Part shown: in pieces, positions 52,923 through 62,337 of the stretch
Position numbering within the stretch: the first letter of the stretch is position 1
How the letters are laid out: each line of letters starts with the position of its first letter
Source: Capricornis sumatraensis
Taxonomy: Eukaryota; Chordata; Mammalia; Artiodactyla; Bovidae
DNA length: 64,000 nt
Reading direction: 5' to 3'
NCBI RefSeq assembly: GCF_032405125.1
Contig: NC_091083.1
Coordinates: 71,209,501 to 71,273,500, forward strand
Program-made: the position numbers and the translations under genes
Notes under the pieces: model-generated
Database searches by the model: none
The model's input: only the letters and a program-made list of their open reading frames with translations
What the model was told of the DNA's origin: nothing

Positions 52923-54230
52923 CACGAAAATAAACTCAAAATGGATTAAAGATCTAAATGTAAGACCAGAAACTATAAAACTCCTAGAGGAGAACGTAGG
53001 CAAAACACTCTCCGACATAAATCACAGCAGGACCCTCTATGATCCACCTCCCAGAATTCTGGAAATAAAAGCAAAAATAAACAAATGGGATCTAATTAAA
53101 ATTAAACGCTTCTGCACAACAAAGGAAAATATAAGCAAGGTCAAAAGACAGCCTTCTGTATGGGAGAAAACAATAGCAAATGAAACAACTGACAAACAAC
53201 TAATCTCAAAAATATACAAGCAACTTATGCAGCTCAATTCCAGAAAAATAAACGACCCAATCAAAAAATGGGCCAAAGAACTAAATAGACATTTCTCCAA
53301 AGAAGACATATGGATGGCTAACAAATACATGAGAAGATGCTCAACATCACTCATTATTAGAGAAATGCAAATCAAAACCACAATGAGGTACCACTTCACA
53401 CCAGTCAGAATGTCTGCGATCCAAAAATGTGCAAGCAATAAATGCTGGAGAGGGTGTGGAGGAAAGGGAACCCTCCTACACTGTTGGTGGGAATGCAAAC
53501 TAGTACAGCCACTATGGAAAACAGTGTGGAGATTCCTTAAAAAATTGCAAATAGAACTGCCATATGACCCAGCAATCCCACTGCTGGGCATACACACCGA
53601 GGAAACCAGAATTGAAAGAGACACATGTACCCCAATGTTCATCGCAGCACTGTTTATAATAGCCAGGACACGGAAACAACCTAGATGTCCATCAGCAGAT
53701 GAATGGATAAGAAAGCTGTGGTACATATACACAATGGAGTATTACTCAGCCGTTAAAAAGAATTCATTTGAATCAGTTCTGTTGAGATGGATGAAACTGG
53801 AGCCGATTATACAGAGTGAAGTAAGCCAGAAAGAAAAACACCAATACAGTATACTAACACATATATATGGAATTTAGAAAGATGGCAATGATGACTCTGT
53901 ATGCAAGACAGCCAAAAAGACACAGATGTGTATAGTGGACTTTTGGACTCAGAGGGAGAGGGAGAGGGTGGGATGACTTGGGAGAATGGCATTGAAACAT
54001 GTATACTATCATGTAAGAATCGAATCACCAGTCTATGTCCAATGCAGGATACAGCATGCTTGGTGCTGGTGCACGGGGATGACCCAGAGGGATGTTGCAG
54101 GGAGGGAGGTGTGAGGGGGGTTCATGTTTGGGATCGCATGTACACCCGTGGTGGATTCATGTCAATGTATGGCAAAACCAATACAGTATTGTAAAGTAAA
54201 ATAAAGTAAAAATAAAATATTTTTAAAAAA
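52923..54230 (+). mobile_element. Young L1, sense, 5'-truncated, with 19-bp duplication
   Basis: GAATGTGCTGTGCTGTTAA is present at 52904-52922 and exactly at 54231-54249. The insert is ORF2 end (to 53877), then about 330 bases of 3' UTR ending 'aaagtaaaataaagtaaaaa' and an A-rich tail. The perfect duplication and intact ORF2 end mark it as the youngest-looking L1 here. As a 1.3-kb 5'-truncated copy it cannot move itself. Confidence 0.96.
52924..53877 (+). pseudogene. L1 ORF2 C-terminal piece, uninterrupted
   Basis: About 317 codons are open to the family's normal stop. L1 ORF2 encodes endonuclease plus reverse transcriptase acting on L1 RNA in the nucleus; only the part after the RT core is here. 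In order: 'SKWIKDLNVRPETIKLLEE', 'YDPPPRILEIKAKINKWDLI', 'IKKWAKELNRHFSKED', the cysteine motif 'CWRGCGGKGTLLHCWWEC' (C-x3-C-x7-H-x4-C), 'DPAIPLLGIHTEETR', 'CPSADEWIRKLWYIYTMEYY' and 'SQKEKHQYSILTHIYGI'. The apparent ATG at 52906 lies in the target duplication, so the frame has no proper start or promoter. Not a functional gene. Confidence 0.93.
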
Positions 54231-54282
54231 GAATGTGCTGTGCTGTTAAGAATAAAGGTATATTTTTATTATCAACTGGAGC

Positions 54283-54482
54283 TTCCCTGGTGGCTTAGAT
54301 GGTAAAGAATCTGCTTGCAATGCAGGAGACCTGTGTTTGGTCCCTGGGTTGGGAAAATCGCCAAGAGAAGGAAATGGCCACCCACTCCAGTATTCTCGCC
54401 TGGGAAATCCCATGGACAGAGGAGCCTGGTGGTCTATAGTCCATGGGGTCGCAGAGTCAGACACGACTGAGTGACAGAGCTC
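54283..54482 (+). repeat. Bov-tA SINE
   Basis: 'gagcttccctggtggcttag' to 'cagacacgactgagtgacag'. Confidence 0.94.
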
Positions 54483-54689
54483 TCATGCATGCAGTATTAT
54501 CAACCAGTATATTGTGATGAGACTACATATTTCAGTAATATGTAAAAATGATCTATGCCTCATCTGGACTTCTAACAGTAGAAAACATTAGATTAAGTGA
54601 ACATTAATATACATGTCCAATGGAAATCATTAAAAAAGGAAAGATAATGCCCAAATATTTGATGCATAAAAATAATCATTTTCTTATCA

Positions 54690-55380
54690 TGTGAGCTTCA
54701 GATGTATAGCCCTCTAGTTCAATGTGTGTATACACTGCAAAGTGATTGTTACTGCAAGTTTAGTTACCATCATCATAGAGCTGATCTCCAACATTCTTCC
54801 CTTCTGGTACCCCCTAAACTGTCCTCTGTATCTATGAATTTGTTCTTGTTTTATTTTATTTGTTCACTATTATTTTCACCTTTTGTTTAGATTCTGTGTA
54901 TGACAAAAATCATATTTTGTCTTTGTCTTTTGTGTTTCTCCATCTGACTTATTTCATTTAGTGTAATGCTCTCAAGGTCCATCCAAGTTGTACAAATAGC
55001 AGAATTTCATTCTTTTTTGTGGGTCACAAAAAAGATAGTCACATACACATATACTTGGTCTTCATTATCCGTTCATCCATTTGTAGGCTCTTACGTTGTT
55101 TCCATACCCTGGCTGTTGTAAACAATGCTGCTACGGACATAGGGGTGCATGTACTTTTTTGAATTAGTGTTTTTGTTTTCTTTGGATAGATATCCGCAAG
55201 TAGGATAGTTGGGTCATGTGGTATTTCCATTCTTAGGGGATCTTCCAGACCCAGGGATTGAACCTGGGCCTGAATTGCAGGCAGATTCTTTCCTGTCTGA
55301 GCCACCAGAGAAGCCCAAAGTTTTTAGGAATCTCCACACTATATTGTTAACTGTCTGCACCATTTTACATGTTCACTAAA
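54690..55380 (-). repeat. Older L1 3' portion, antisense, with a Bov-tA fragment
   Basis: 'gcaaagtgattgttactgca', 'tctccatctgacttatttca' and 'aaacaatgctgctacggaca' are antisense L1. After the SINE piece, 'gtttttaggaatctccacac' resumes. Confidence 0.75.
55236..55316 (-). repeat. Bov-tA tRNA-part fragment, antisense
   Basis: 'aggggatcttccagacccag' to 'gtctgagccaccagagaagc'. The BovB-derived half is missing. Confidence 0.85.
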
Positions 55381-55405
55381 ATGAAGATCATGGCATCTGG
55401 TCCCA

Positions 55406-57348
55406 TCAGTTCAGTTCAGTTCACTCGCTCAGTCATGTCCGACTTTTTGCAACCCCATGAATAGCAGCATGCCAGGCCTCCCTGTCCATCACCAACTCCT
55501 GGAGTTCACTCAAACTCACGTCCATCAAGTCAGTGATGCCATCCAGCCATCTCATCCTCTGTCGCCCCCTTCTCCTCCTGCCCCCAATCCCTCCCAGCAT
55601 CAAAGTCTTCTCCAGTGAGTCAACTCTTCGCATGAGGTGGCCAAAGTACTGGAGTTTCAGCTTTAGCATCATTCCTTCCAAAGAACACCAAGGGCTGATC
55701 TCCTTCAGAATGGACTGGTTGGATCTCCTTGCAGTTCAAGGGACTCTCAAGAGTCTTCTCCAACACCACAGTTCAGAAGCATCAATTCTTCGGTGCTCAG
55801 CCTTCTTCACAGTCCAACTCTCACATCCATACATGACTATTGGAAAAACCATAGCCTTGACTAGATGGACCTTAGTTGGCAAAGTATGTCTCTGCTTTTC
55901 AATATGCTATCTAGGTTGATCATAACTTTTCTTCCAAGGAGTAAGTGTTTTAATTTCATGGCTGCAGTCACCATCTGCAGTGATTTTGGAGCCCCCCAAA
56001 ATAAAGTCTGACACTGTTTCCACTGTTTCCCCATCTATTTCCCATGAAGTGATGGGACTGGATGCCATGATCTTCGTTTTCTGAATGTTGAGCTTTAAGC
56101 CAACTTTTTTGCTCTCCTCTTTCACTTTCATCAGGAGGCTTTTTAGTTCCTCTTCACTTTCTGCCATAAGGGTGGTGTCATCTGCATATCTGAGGTTATT
56201 GATATTTCTCCCAGCAATCTTGATTCCAGCTTGTGTTTCTTCCAGTCCAGCGTTTCTCATGATGTACTCTGCATAGAAGTTAAATAAGCAGAGTGACAAT
56301 ATACAGCCTTGATGCACTCCTTTTCCTATTTGGAACCAGTCTGTTGTTCCATGTCCAGTTCTAACTGTTGCTTCCTGGCCTGCATACAGATTTCTCAAGA
56401 GGCAGGTCAGGTGGTCTGGTATTCCCATCTCTTTCAGAATTTTCCACAGTTATTGTGATCCACACAGTCAAAGGCTTTGGCATAGTCAATAAAGCAGAAA
56501 TAGATGTTTTTCTGGAACTCTCTTGCTTTTTCCATGATCCAGCGGATGTTAGCAATTTGATCTCTGGTTCCTCTGCCTTTTCTAAAACCAGCTTGAACAT
56601 CAGGGATTTCATGGTTCACGTATTGCTGAAGCCTGGCTTGGAGAATTTTGAGCATTACTTTACTAGCATGTGAGATGAGTGCAATTGTGTGGTAGTTTGA
56701 GCATTCTTTGGCATCGCCCTTCTTTGGGATTGAAATGAACACTGACCTTTTCCAGTCCTGTGGCCACTGCTGAGTTTTCCATATTTGCTGGCATATTGAG
56801 TGCAGCCCTTTCACAGCATCATCTTTCAGGATTTGAAATAGCTCTATTGGAAGTCCATCACCTCCACTAGCTTTGTTCGTAGTGATGCTTTCTAAGGCCC
56901 GCTTGACTTCACATTCCAAGATGTCTGGCTCTAGATGAGTGATCACACCATTGTGATTATCTTGGTTGTGAAGATCCTTTTTGTACAGTTCTTCTGTGTA
57001 TTCTTGCCATCGCTTCTTAATATCTTCTGCTTCCGTTAGGTCCATACCATTTCTGTCCTTTATCGAGCCCATCTTTGCATGAAATGTTCCCTTGGTGTCT
57101 TTAATTTTCTTGAAGACATCTCTAGTCTTTCCCATTCTGTTGTTTTCCTCTATTTCTTTGCATTGATTGCTGAAGAAGGCTTTCTTATCTATCCTTGCTA
57201 TTCTTTGGAACTCTGCATTCAGATGCTTATATCTTTCCTTTTCTCCTTGGCTTTTCACTTCTCTTCTTTTCACAGCTATTTGTGAGGCTTCCCAAGACAG
57301 CCATTTTGCTTTTTTGCATTTCTTTTCCATGGGGATGGTCTTGATCCT
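55406..57348 (-). mobile_element. Long BovB copy, antisense, nested inside a sense BovB
   Basis: From the TGAAC-type tail ('tcagttcagttcagttcact') this runs 1.94 kb into the region upstream of the RT palm and stops at 'catggggatggtcttgatcc'. It is the most complete BovB in the window: the whole RT palm and C-terminal region, but not the N-terminal endonuclease. Confidence 0.94.
55433..57330 (-). pseudogene. BovB reverse transcriptase, near-complete RT, two frameshifts
   Basis: Frame one (57330-56434, 298 residues) has a lysine-rich linker, 'NKASGGDG' at about residue 160, 'WKRSVFISIPKKG', 'QAGFRKGRGTRDQI' and motif A 'FIDYAKAFDCVDH' with the catalytic aspartate. It loses frame near 56448 through an apparent one-base deletion. 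Frame two (56428-55907, 173 residues) has 'GKGVHQGCILS' and the catalytic motif C 'LRYADDTTLMAES' (56177-56188), then 'SKITADGDCSHEI'. A two-base deletion near 55945 ends it. Frame three (55681-55433) holds 'LKLQYFGHLMRRVDSLEKTL' and 'GGRRRRGRQRMRW'. Lacks the endonuclease, so it is inactive even apart from the shifts. Confidence 0.92.
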
Positions 57349-57350
57349 GG

Positions 57351-57950
57351 GGAAACAGTGTCAGACTTTATTTTTTTTTTGGCTCCAAAATCACTGCAGT
57401 TGGTGATTGCAGCCATGAAATTAAAAGATGCTTACTCCTTGGAAGGAAAGTTAGTTAGATAGCATATTGAAAAGCAGAGACATTACTTTGCCAACAAAGG
57501 TCTGTCTAGTCAAGGCTATGGTTTTTGCAGTGGTCATGTATGGATGTGAGAGTTGGACTGTGAAGTAGGCTGAGCGCTGAAGAATTGATACTTCTGAACT
57601 GTGATGTTGGAGAAGACTCTTGAGAGTCCCTTGGACTGCAAGAAGATCCAACCAGTCCATTCTGAAGGAGATCAGCCCTGGGTGTTCTTTGTAAGGACTG
57701 ATGCTAAAGCTGAAACTCCACTAATTTGGCCACCTCATGCGAAAAGTTGACTCATTGGAAAAGACCCTGATGCTGGGAGGGATTGAGGGCAGGAGGAGAA
57801 GGGGACAACAGAGGATGAGATGGCTGGATGGCATTACTGACTTGATGGACGTGAGTTTGAGTGAACTCCAGGAGTTGGTGATGGACAGGGAGGCCTGGCG
57901 TGCTGTGATTCATGGGGTCACAAATAGTCAGACACGACTGAGCAACTGAA
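57351..57950 (+). pseudogene. BovB C-terminal remnant with premature stops
   Basis: The sense copy right of the nested element. It shows 'RSNQSILKEIS'-type text, a TAA at 57692-57694, and downstream an open 70-residue frame (57737-57949: 'KVDSLEKTLMLGGIEG', 'DREAWRAVIHGVTNSQT'). Other lesions include a TAG after 'actgtgaag' near 57566. Confidence 0.88.
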
Positions 57951-57962
57951 CTGAACTGAACT

Positions 57963-58128
57963 ATTATGCGCCAGGCTTTGTGCTAAAAGCATCTAGTCTT
58001 CAGGACTGGCCTGTGAAGTGGACTGTATTATCATTCCCATCTTACAGATGAAGAAACTGAGGTTCATTTGTGCAAGACCACACAGCTGATGTGTTGGAGG
58101 CAGTTAAAATCCAGGTGGTCTGATTCCA
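57963..58128 (-). repeat. MIR SINE, antisense
   Basis: 'attatgcgccaggctttgtg', 'catcttacagatgaagaaac' and 'caagaccacacagctgatgt'. Confidence 0.85.
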
Positions 58129-58162
58129 GAACACCCCCTCCCCAGACACACTCAGGAGATGG

Positions 58163-58212
58163 GTCTGTGTGTGTATGTGTGTGGACAGGTGCGTGTGTAC
58201 ACACAAGCACGA
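58163..58212. repeat. Imperfect GT/AC tract
   Basis: 'tctgtgtgtgtatgtgtgtg' followed by 'gtgcgtgtgtacacacaagc'. Confidence 0.75.
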
Positions 58213-58329
58213 GTGCAGGATGGGGGATGCAGGGGCGTTGGAGCACAGAGGAAATATGATCTCTTTGCTGTGTGTGGGCCCTGTGACTGCAGTCAGGCAA
58301 AGCGCTGGCCTGCTTTAGCTCACTTTTAT

Positions 58330-58690
58330 GTTTTTATTTAGAAGCTTCAATACCAGACCTGATGGCAGAAAATGTGCAGTAAAACGTGGGGAGGCCGCTG
58401 GGTAATGGCCCCTGTAAAGTGTTAATTGCCTATTGAGACTGCAGACTCTGTCGATGCGTGGGGATCTGAGCTATCGACAGGCCCTTATTTATTTCGGGCC
58501 TGCAAAGTGGGCTCCTCCTCTGAACAGGCTTCCAATCAGTCACGCTTCCCTGGACCCGCCAAGAAGCCCCAGTCAATAATTCTGCCTGCTGCCTTAACCC
58601 TTTGAAGCTGGCAGTGGGGTCTATGGGGCTGATGTAGCCAAATGCCTCCTCACAGGGGAGCCTCCACCCACAGTGGTCTTGAAGGAAAGT
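58330..58690. other. Repeat-poor stretch, candidate conserved non-coding DNA
   Basis: No repeats recognised. It holds the inverted repeat TGTCGAT (58449-58455) / ATCGACA (58473-58479), 'gtgttaattgcctattgaga' and CpG words such as 'taaaacgtggggaggccgct'. No exon-like frame. Confidence 0.3.
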
Positions 58691-58862
58691 TCCCCAGGAT
58701 CAGTGCCGACTCCATGCTTGGCAGGGAACTGTTGGCTTTCCGTGAATTTTCTCTGATGCTGGCCACTTGGAGAGGCGGATAGCATCCGTCTGAATGGAAG
58801 GGGCAGCGAGGCTCAGAGAAGCTGAGTGAACACCTAGTCATCACAAATAGCACATTGCATTC

Positions 58863-59241
58863 TGTTATGGGCTGAATTGTGTTCCCCAACCCTATTCATG
58901 CACTGAAGTGCTAAACTCCAATACCTTAGATTATAACCCTATTTGGAGAAAAGGTCTTTAAAGAGGTGATCAAGGTTAAATCAGGTCATTAGAAGAAAAG
59001 TCCTAACCCCAAACCAACAGTGTCTTTATAAGAGGAGGAGGTTAGGACACAGACACACACAGAGGGAAGACATGGGGAGAAGGTGTCACCTACACACCAG
59101 GGAGGGGGTGACAGGAGAAATCAACTCTGCTTGACCTTGGATCTCAGACTCCCGACTTCTAGAGCTGTGAGAAAATCAACTTATGTTGCCTAAACCACTC
59201 AATGTGTAGTACTTAATGGCAACCTGAGCCAACTAATACAA
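58863..59241 (+). mobile_element. MaLR/MLT1-like LTR, sense
   Basis: Starts 'tgttatgggctgaattgtgt', with 'aaaggtctttaaagaggtga', 'gtgtctttataagaggagga', 'cttggatctcagactcccga' and 'ctagagctgtgagaaaatca', ending 'gagccaactaataca'. ATTC lies at both edges. Ancient, non-coding. Confidence 0.82.
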
Positions 59242-59374
59242 ATTCCAACCAATTGACCAAGTGTACAGATTGAGAATGTCCCAGAGGAAGGGCTAGGAGA
59301 GCAACAAAGCCTAGACCCAAAGGAGCAGTTATTGGAGGAGGTGTCCAGGTGCTACTCCTCTGATACGATCAGAT

Positions 59375-59660
59375 TTGCCTTTTGAAGAAAAAGACCATTC
59401 TGGTTACTGTGCTTGGAGAATGGATGGTAGGATGGGAGAACAGAGCAAAGAGACAGAGGGGACTCTGTGCACCAGCCAAGATGGCGGCTTGACCAAGATT
59501 GGAGGCAATGGAGAACAAAAGAGGGGGACTCATTTGAGATAGATTTTGGAGATGGACCTGACAGAATTTGCTGATGGATTGGGAGTGGAGGTGAGAAGGA
59601 AGGAGCTGATGAAGATAATGCTCTGGTTTCTGGCTTGAGCAACCTGGTTTCTGCAGGAGC
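59375..59660 (+). repeat. Ancient repeat, same family as 1990-3330
   Basis: 'ttctggttactgtgcttgga', 'ggagatggacctgacagaat' and 'ttgctgatggattgggagtg' match the late part of the family seen at 3000-3330. Confidence 0.5.
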
Positions 59661-59685
59661 TATTTATCAGGAGGGGAGAGAAGAA

Positions 59686-59952
59686 GGGAGAAGGAAATGG
59701 CCACCCACTCCAGCATTCTTGCCTTGAGAATCCCGTGGACAGAGGAGCCTGGCGGGCTACAGTCCATGGGGTCGCACAGAGTCAGCCACGATTGAAGCAA
59801 CTTAGCATACATTGGAGAAGGAAATGGCAATCCACTTCTGTATTCTTGCCTGGAGAATCCCTGGGACAGAGGAGCCTGGTGTGCTGCCATCTATGGGGTT
59901 GCACAGAGTTGGACATGACTGAAGCAACTTAGCAGGAGCAGCAGCAGCAGAG
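59686..59952 (+). repeat. BOV-A2 SINE, sense
   Basis: Two monomers and a CAG-rich end ('gcaggagcagcagcagcaga'). The linker is shortened. Confidence 0.92.
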
Positions 59953-60385
59953 AGAAGAGAAATCGAATGGTTGGTGGATGGCTATGGGCTTTAAGTGGGC
60001 TGTCCTCTGAGGAGGGTAACTTTTTTGAATGAGTGTTGTATGAATCTATTCAGTCCTTTCTCCACACCTCTTGCCCACAGGTGATTTTTACAGAAACCAG
60101 AAATTATGTGGTTGTTTTTTATACATCAGAATTAGACTTTAGTTTGTCAAGGGTGACATCAAATTTCCCAAGTCCTCATCAAAGCCCCATCATGAGTTCT
60201 GACACCATGTAAATGTATGCTTTTGAAACCTACATTTAGTCTTGTAACTTTTGTATAAAGCATATTTTTTCTTGTATAATATTTATAACAAAATATATCA
60301 CTTAAATCCTTTTAAGGTGTACAATGCAGTGATATCAAGTACCTTCATAGTGTTGTACAACTGTCATCATCTAGTTTCAGAACTT

Positions 60386-60499
60386 TTTTTTGGTGGCACT
60401 GCACAGTTTGTGGGATCTTAGTTCCCTGACCAAGAATTGAACCTGGGCTCTCAGCAGAGAGCTTGGAGTCCTAACCACTGGACTACCAGGTAATTCCCT
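60386..60499 (-). repeat. Short CHR/ART2A-type SINE, antisense, with 14-bp duplication
   Basis: TAGTTTCAGAACTT at 60372-60385 and 60500-60513. Body 'gtggcactgcacagtttgtg' to 'ggactaccaggtaattccc'. Confidence 0.94.
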
Positions 60500-60603
60500 T
60501 AGTTTCAGAACTTGGATCACCCTGAAAAGTAACCCTGTACCCATTAAGCAGTCGCTCCCCATTCCTTTTACATCTGGCAGCCACTAATAGGCTTCCTGTC
60601 ACT

Positions 60604-60866
60604 ATGCTGCTGCTAAGTCACGTCAGTCATGTCCAACTCTGTGCATAGACGGCAGCCCACTAGGCTCCACCATCCCTGGGATTCTCCAGGCAAGAACACT
60701 GGAGTGGGTTGCCATTTCTTTCTCCAATGCATGAAAGTGAAAAGTGTAAGTGAAGTTGCTCAGTTGTGTCCGACTCTTCTAGACCCCATGGACTGCAGCC
60801 CACCAGGCTCCTCCATCCATGGGATTTTCCAGGCAAGAGTACTGGAGTGGGGTGCCATCACCTTCT
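60604..60866 (-). repeat. BOV-A2 SINE, antisense
   Basis: 'tgctgctgctaagtcacgtc', the linker 'atgcatgaaagtgaaaagtg' and a complete second monomer to 'ggagtggggtgccatcacct'. Confidence 0.94.
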
Positions 60867-61265
60867 ATAGATTTACCTATTCTGGACATCTCATGTAAAT
60901 AGAATCATGCACGATGGGGCCTTTTGTGCTTAGCCTTTTCACTTACATTACTGTTTTCAAGGCTTATCAAGATGTATCATCTGATGGTACATGTTGTGGC
61001 ATGTATCAATACTTCACTCCTTTTTATGGCTGAATAACATTCCACAGCATGTAGACACCACATTTTGTTTGTCCATTCATCAGTTTTTGAGCATTTGGAT
61101 TGGTTTTTCTTTTGATTACTGTGAATAGAGCTGATATAGTTGTTTGTGTATACATTTTGATTTGGATATCTGTTATTGGTTCTTTAGGGTACATACCTAA
61201 GAGTGGAACCCCTGGGTCCTATGGTAATTTTATATTTAACTGATTGAGAAATCTATACAAAGCAT

Positions 61266-62335
61266 ATTGATGATAGCTGTTAGCTTCTGTTCTAGAGAAG
61301 AGGAAATGGAGGCCCAGAATGACCTTAGCTATCATCTGTATTGCTGTCAACTCTCAGCATTTTAACTCCTGCCTAAATGTCCTCCGTGGTCTTTACACTC
61401 ATAATTTGATGCCTGGTGGGCATTTCTACCTGTGAATCTTATAGCACCTCAAGTACAGAGTCTGAAACAGAACACACCATCTCCTTCCTCTCATCTTCAG
61501 AACAGCTCCATTTTCAATTTCCCATCTCAGGGAGTGATACCACCATCCCATCACCCATCACATGGTATCATCTTTGGCCTCTCAAGGGATGGGGCCCTTA
61601 TTAACTATGTGACTGTAGGAAGTTATCAATCTCTCTATGCCTGATTTCCTTGCCAGAACGTGGGAGCTAATCTCATCAGGCTGTGTGAGAATCCAGTAAG
61701 ATCTCTCTATCTCTGCCTCTCTCTCTTTGTACTCACCATGAGCTCAACACACCTTATCATTACATTGAATACTTTTTGGGTGAGATGTGTTAGCATTCAC
61801 TGGAACTGGTTCTCACAGAATGCAGTTGAGGGAAATGGTGAACTTTAGCAGTGCAGCGTCAGCAGTACCTCAGTTCTACGGAATCAGGATACTGAGGGCT
61901 GAAGCCCAGGAACTGGTGCAGCAAATGAATGCCCCAGGTGATTTTGATGCTTGGCCAAGTTTGGAAACCACTGCATTCAGCTAATTCTATTCTGTCAGTA
62001 GTAAATGCCTCAAGAACAGATTCATTTCAATCAAACATAAATATCACCACTTCTCTCCCTGAATCTAATGAAAGCATCAATCCATGAACCTTCAGACAGG
62101 CCTCAATTTCTTCTTACAGCTCCTGTGGATCTTGGGAAGCCTTTCCTACTTGGTCCACACTAGAGTTGTCTGTTACCAAATTGTGTCTTTGCTGTCAAGG
62201 CTGAAAGTGTCTGGATGTTAACTGAGCAATGACCTCATTCTTGTTGACATACCATTGGCTATAAAGTTGAGTACTTTGTGACTCACCATGCGCTGTCCTT
62301 TGGAAAGCATGGCTGATCCTGATTCATCATAGGTT
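61266..62335. other. No recognised gene; possible MER5-like piece at 61840-61980
   Basis: 'ccaggtgattttgatgcttg' and 'gtttggaaaccactgcattc' (61935-61978) fit the end of a MER5-type element. The rest is unassigned. Confidence 0.4.
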
Positions 62336-62337
62336 TT

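Larger units (their letters stand above)
55382..57962 (+). mobile_element. BovB copy, sense, split by an antisense BovB
   Basis: The left piece is only 'gaagatcatggcatctggtc'+'ccatca' (55382-55408). The right piece resumes at 57351 ('ggaaacagtgtcagacttta') and runs to the TGAAC tail at about 57962. Compared with the uninterrupted copy at 44717-44770, about 28 bases of target are missing between them. The right piece carries a TAA at 57692-57694. Confidence 0.88.
60270..61265 (-). repeat. Old L1 3' portion, antisense, hosting two SINEs
   Basis: 'tttaaggtgtacaatgcagt', 'tttttatggctgaataacat', 'tgtccattcatcagtttttg' and 'taagagtggaacccctgggt' are antisense L1 phrases, joined across both SINEs. 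Confidence 0.82.

Noticed and set aside
53037..53732. 231-residue minus-strand frame opposite the L1 ORF2 piece
   Set aside because: It is the reverse complement of L1 ORF2; the same shadow appears opposite the L1 at 63085-63546.
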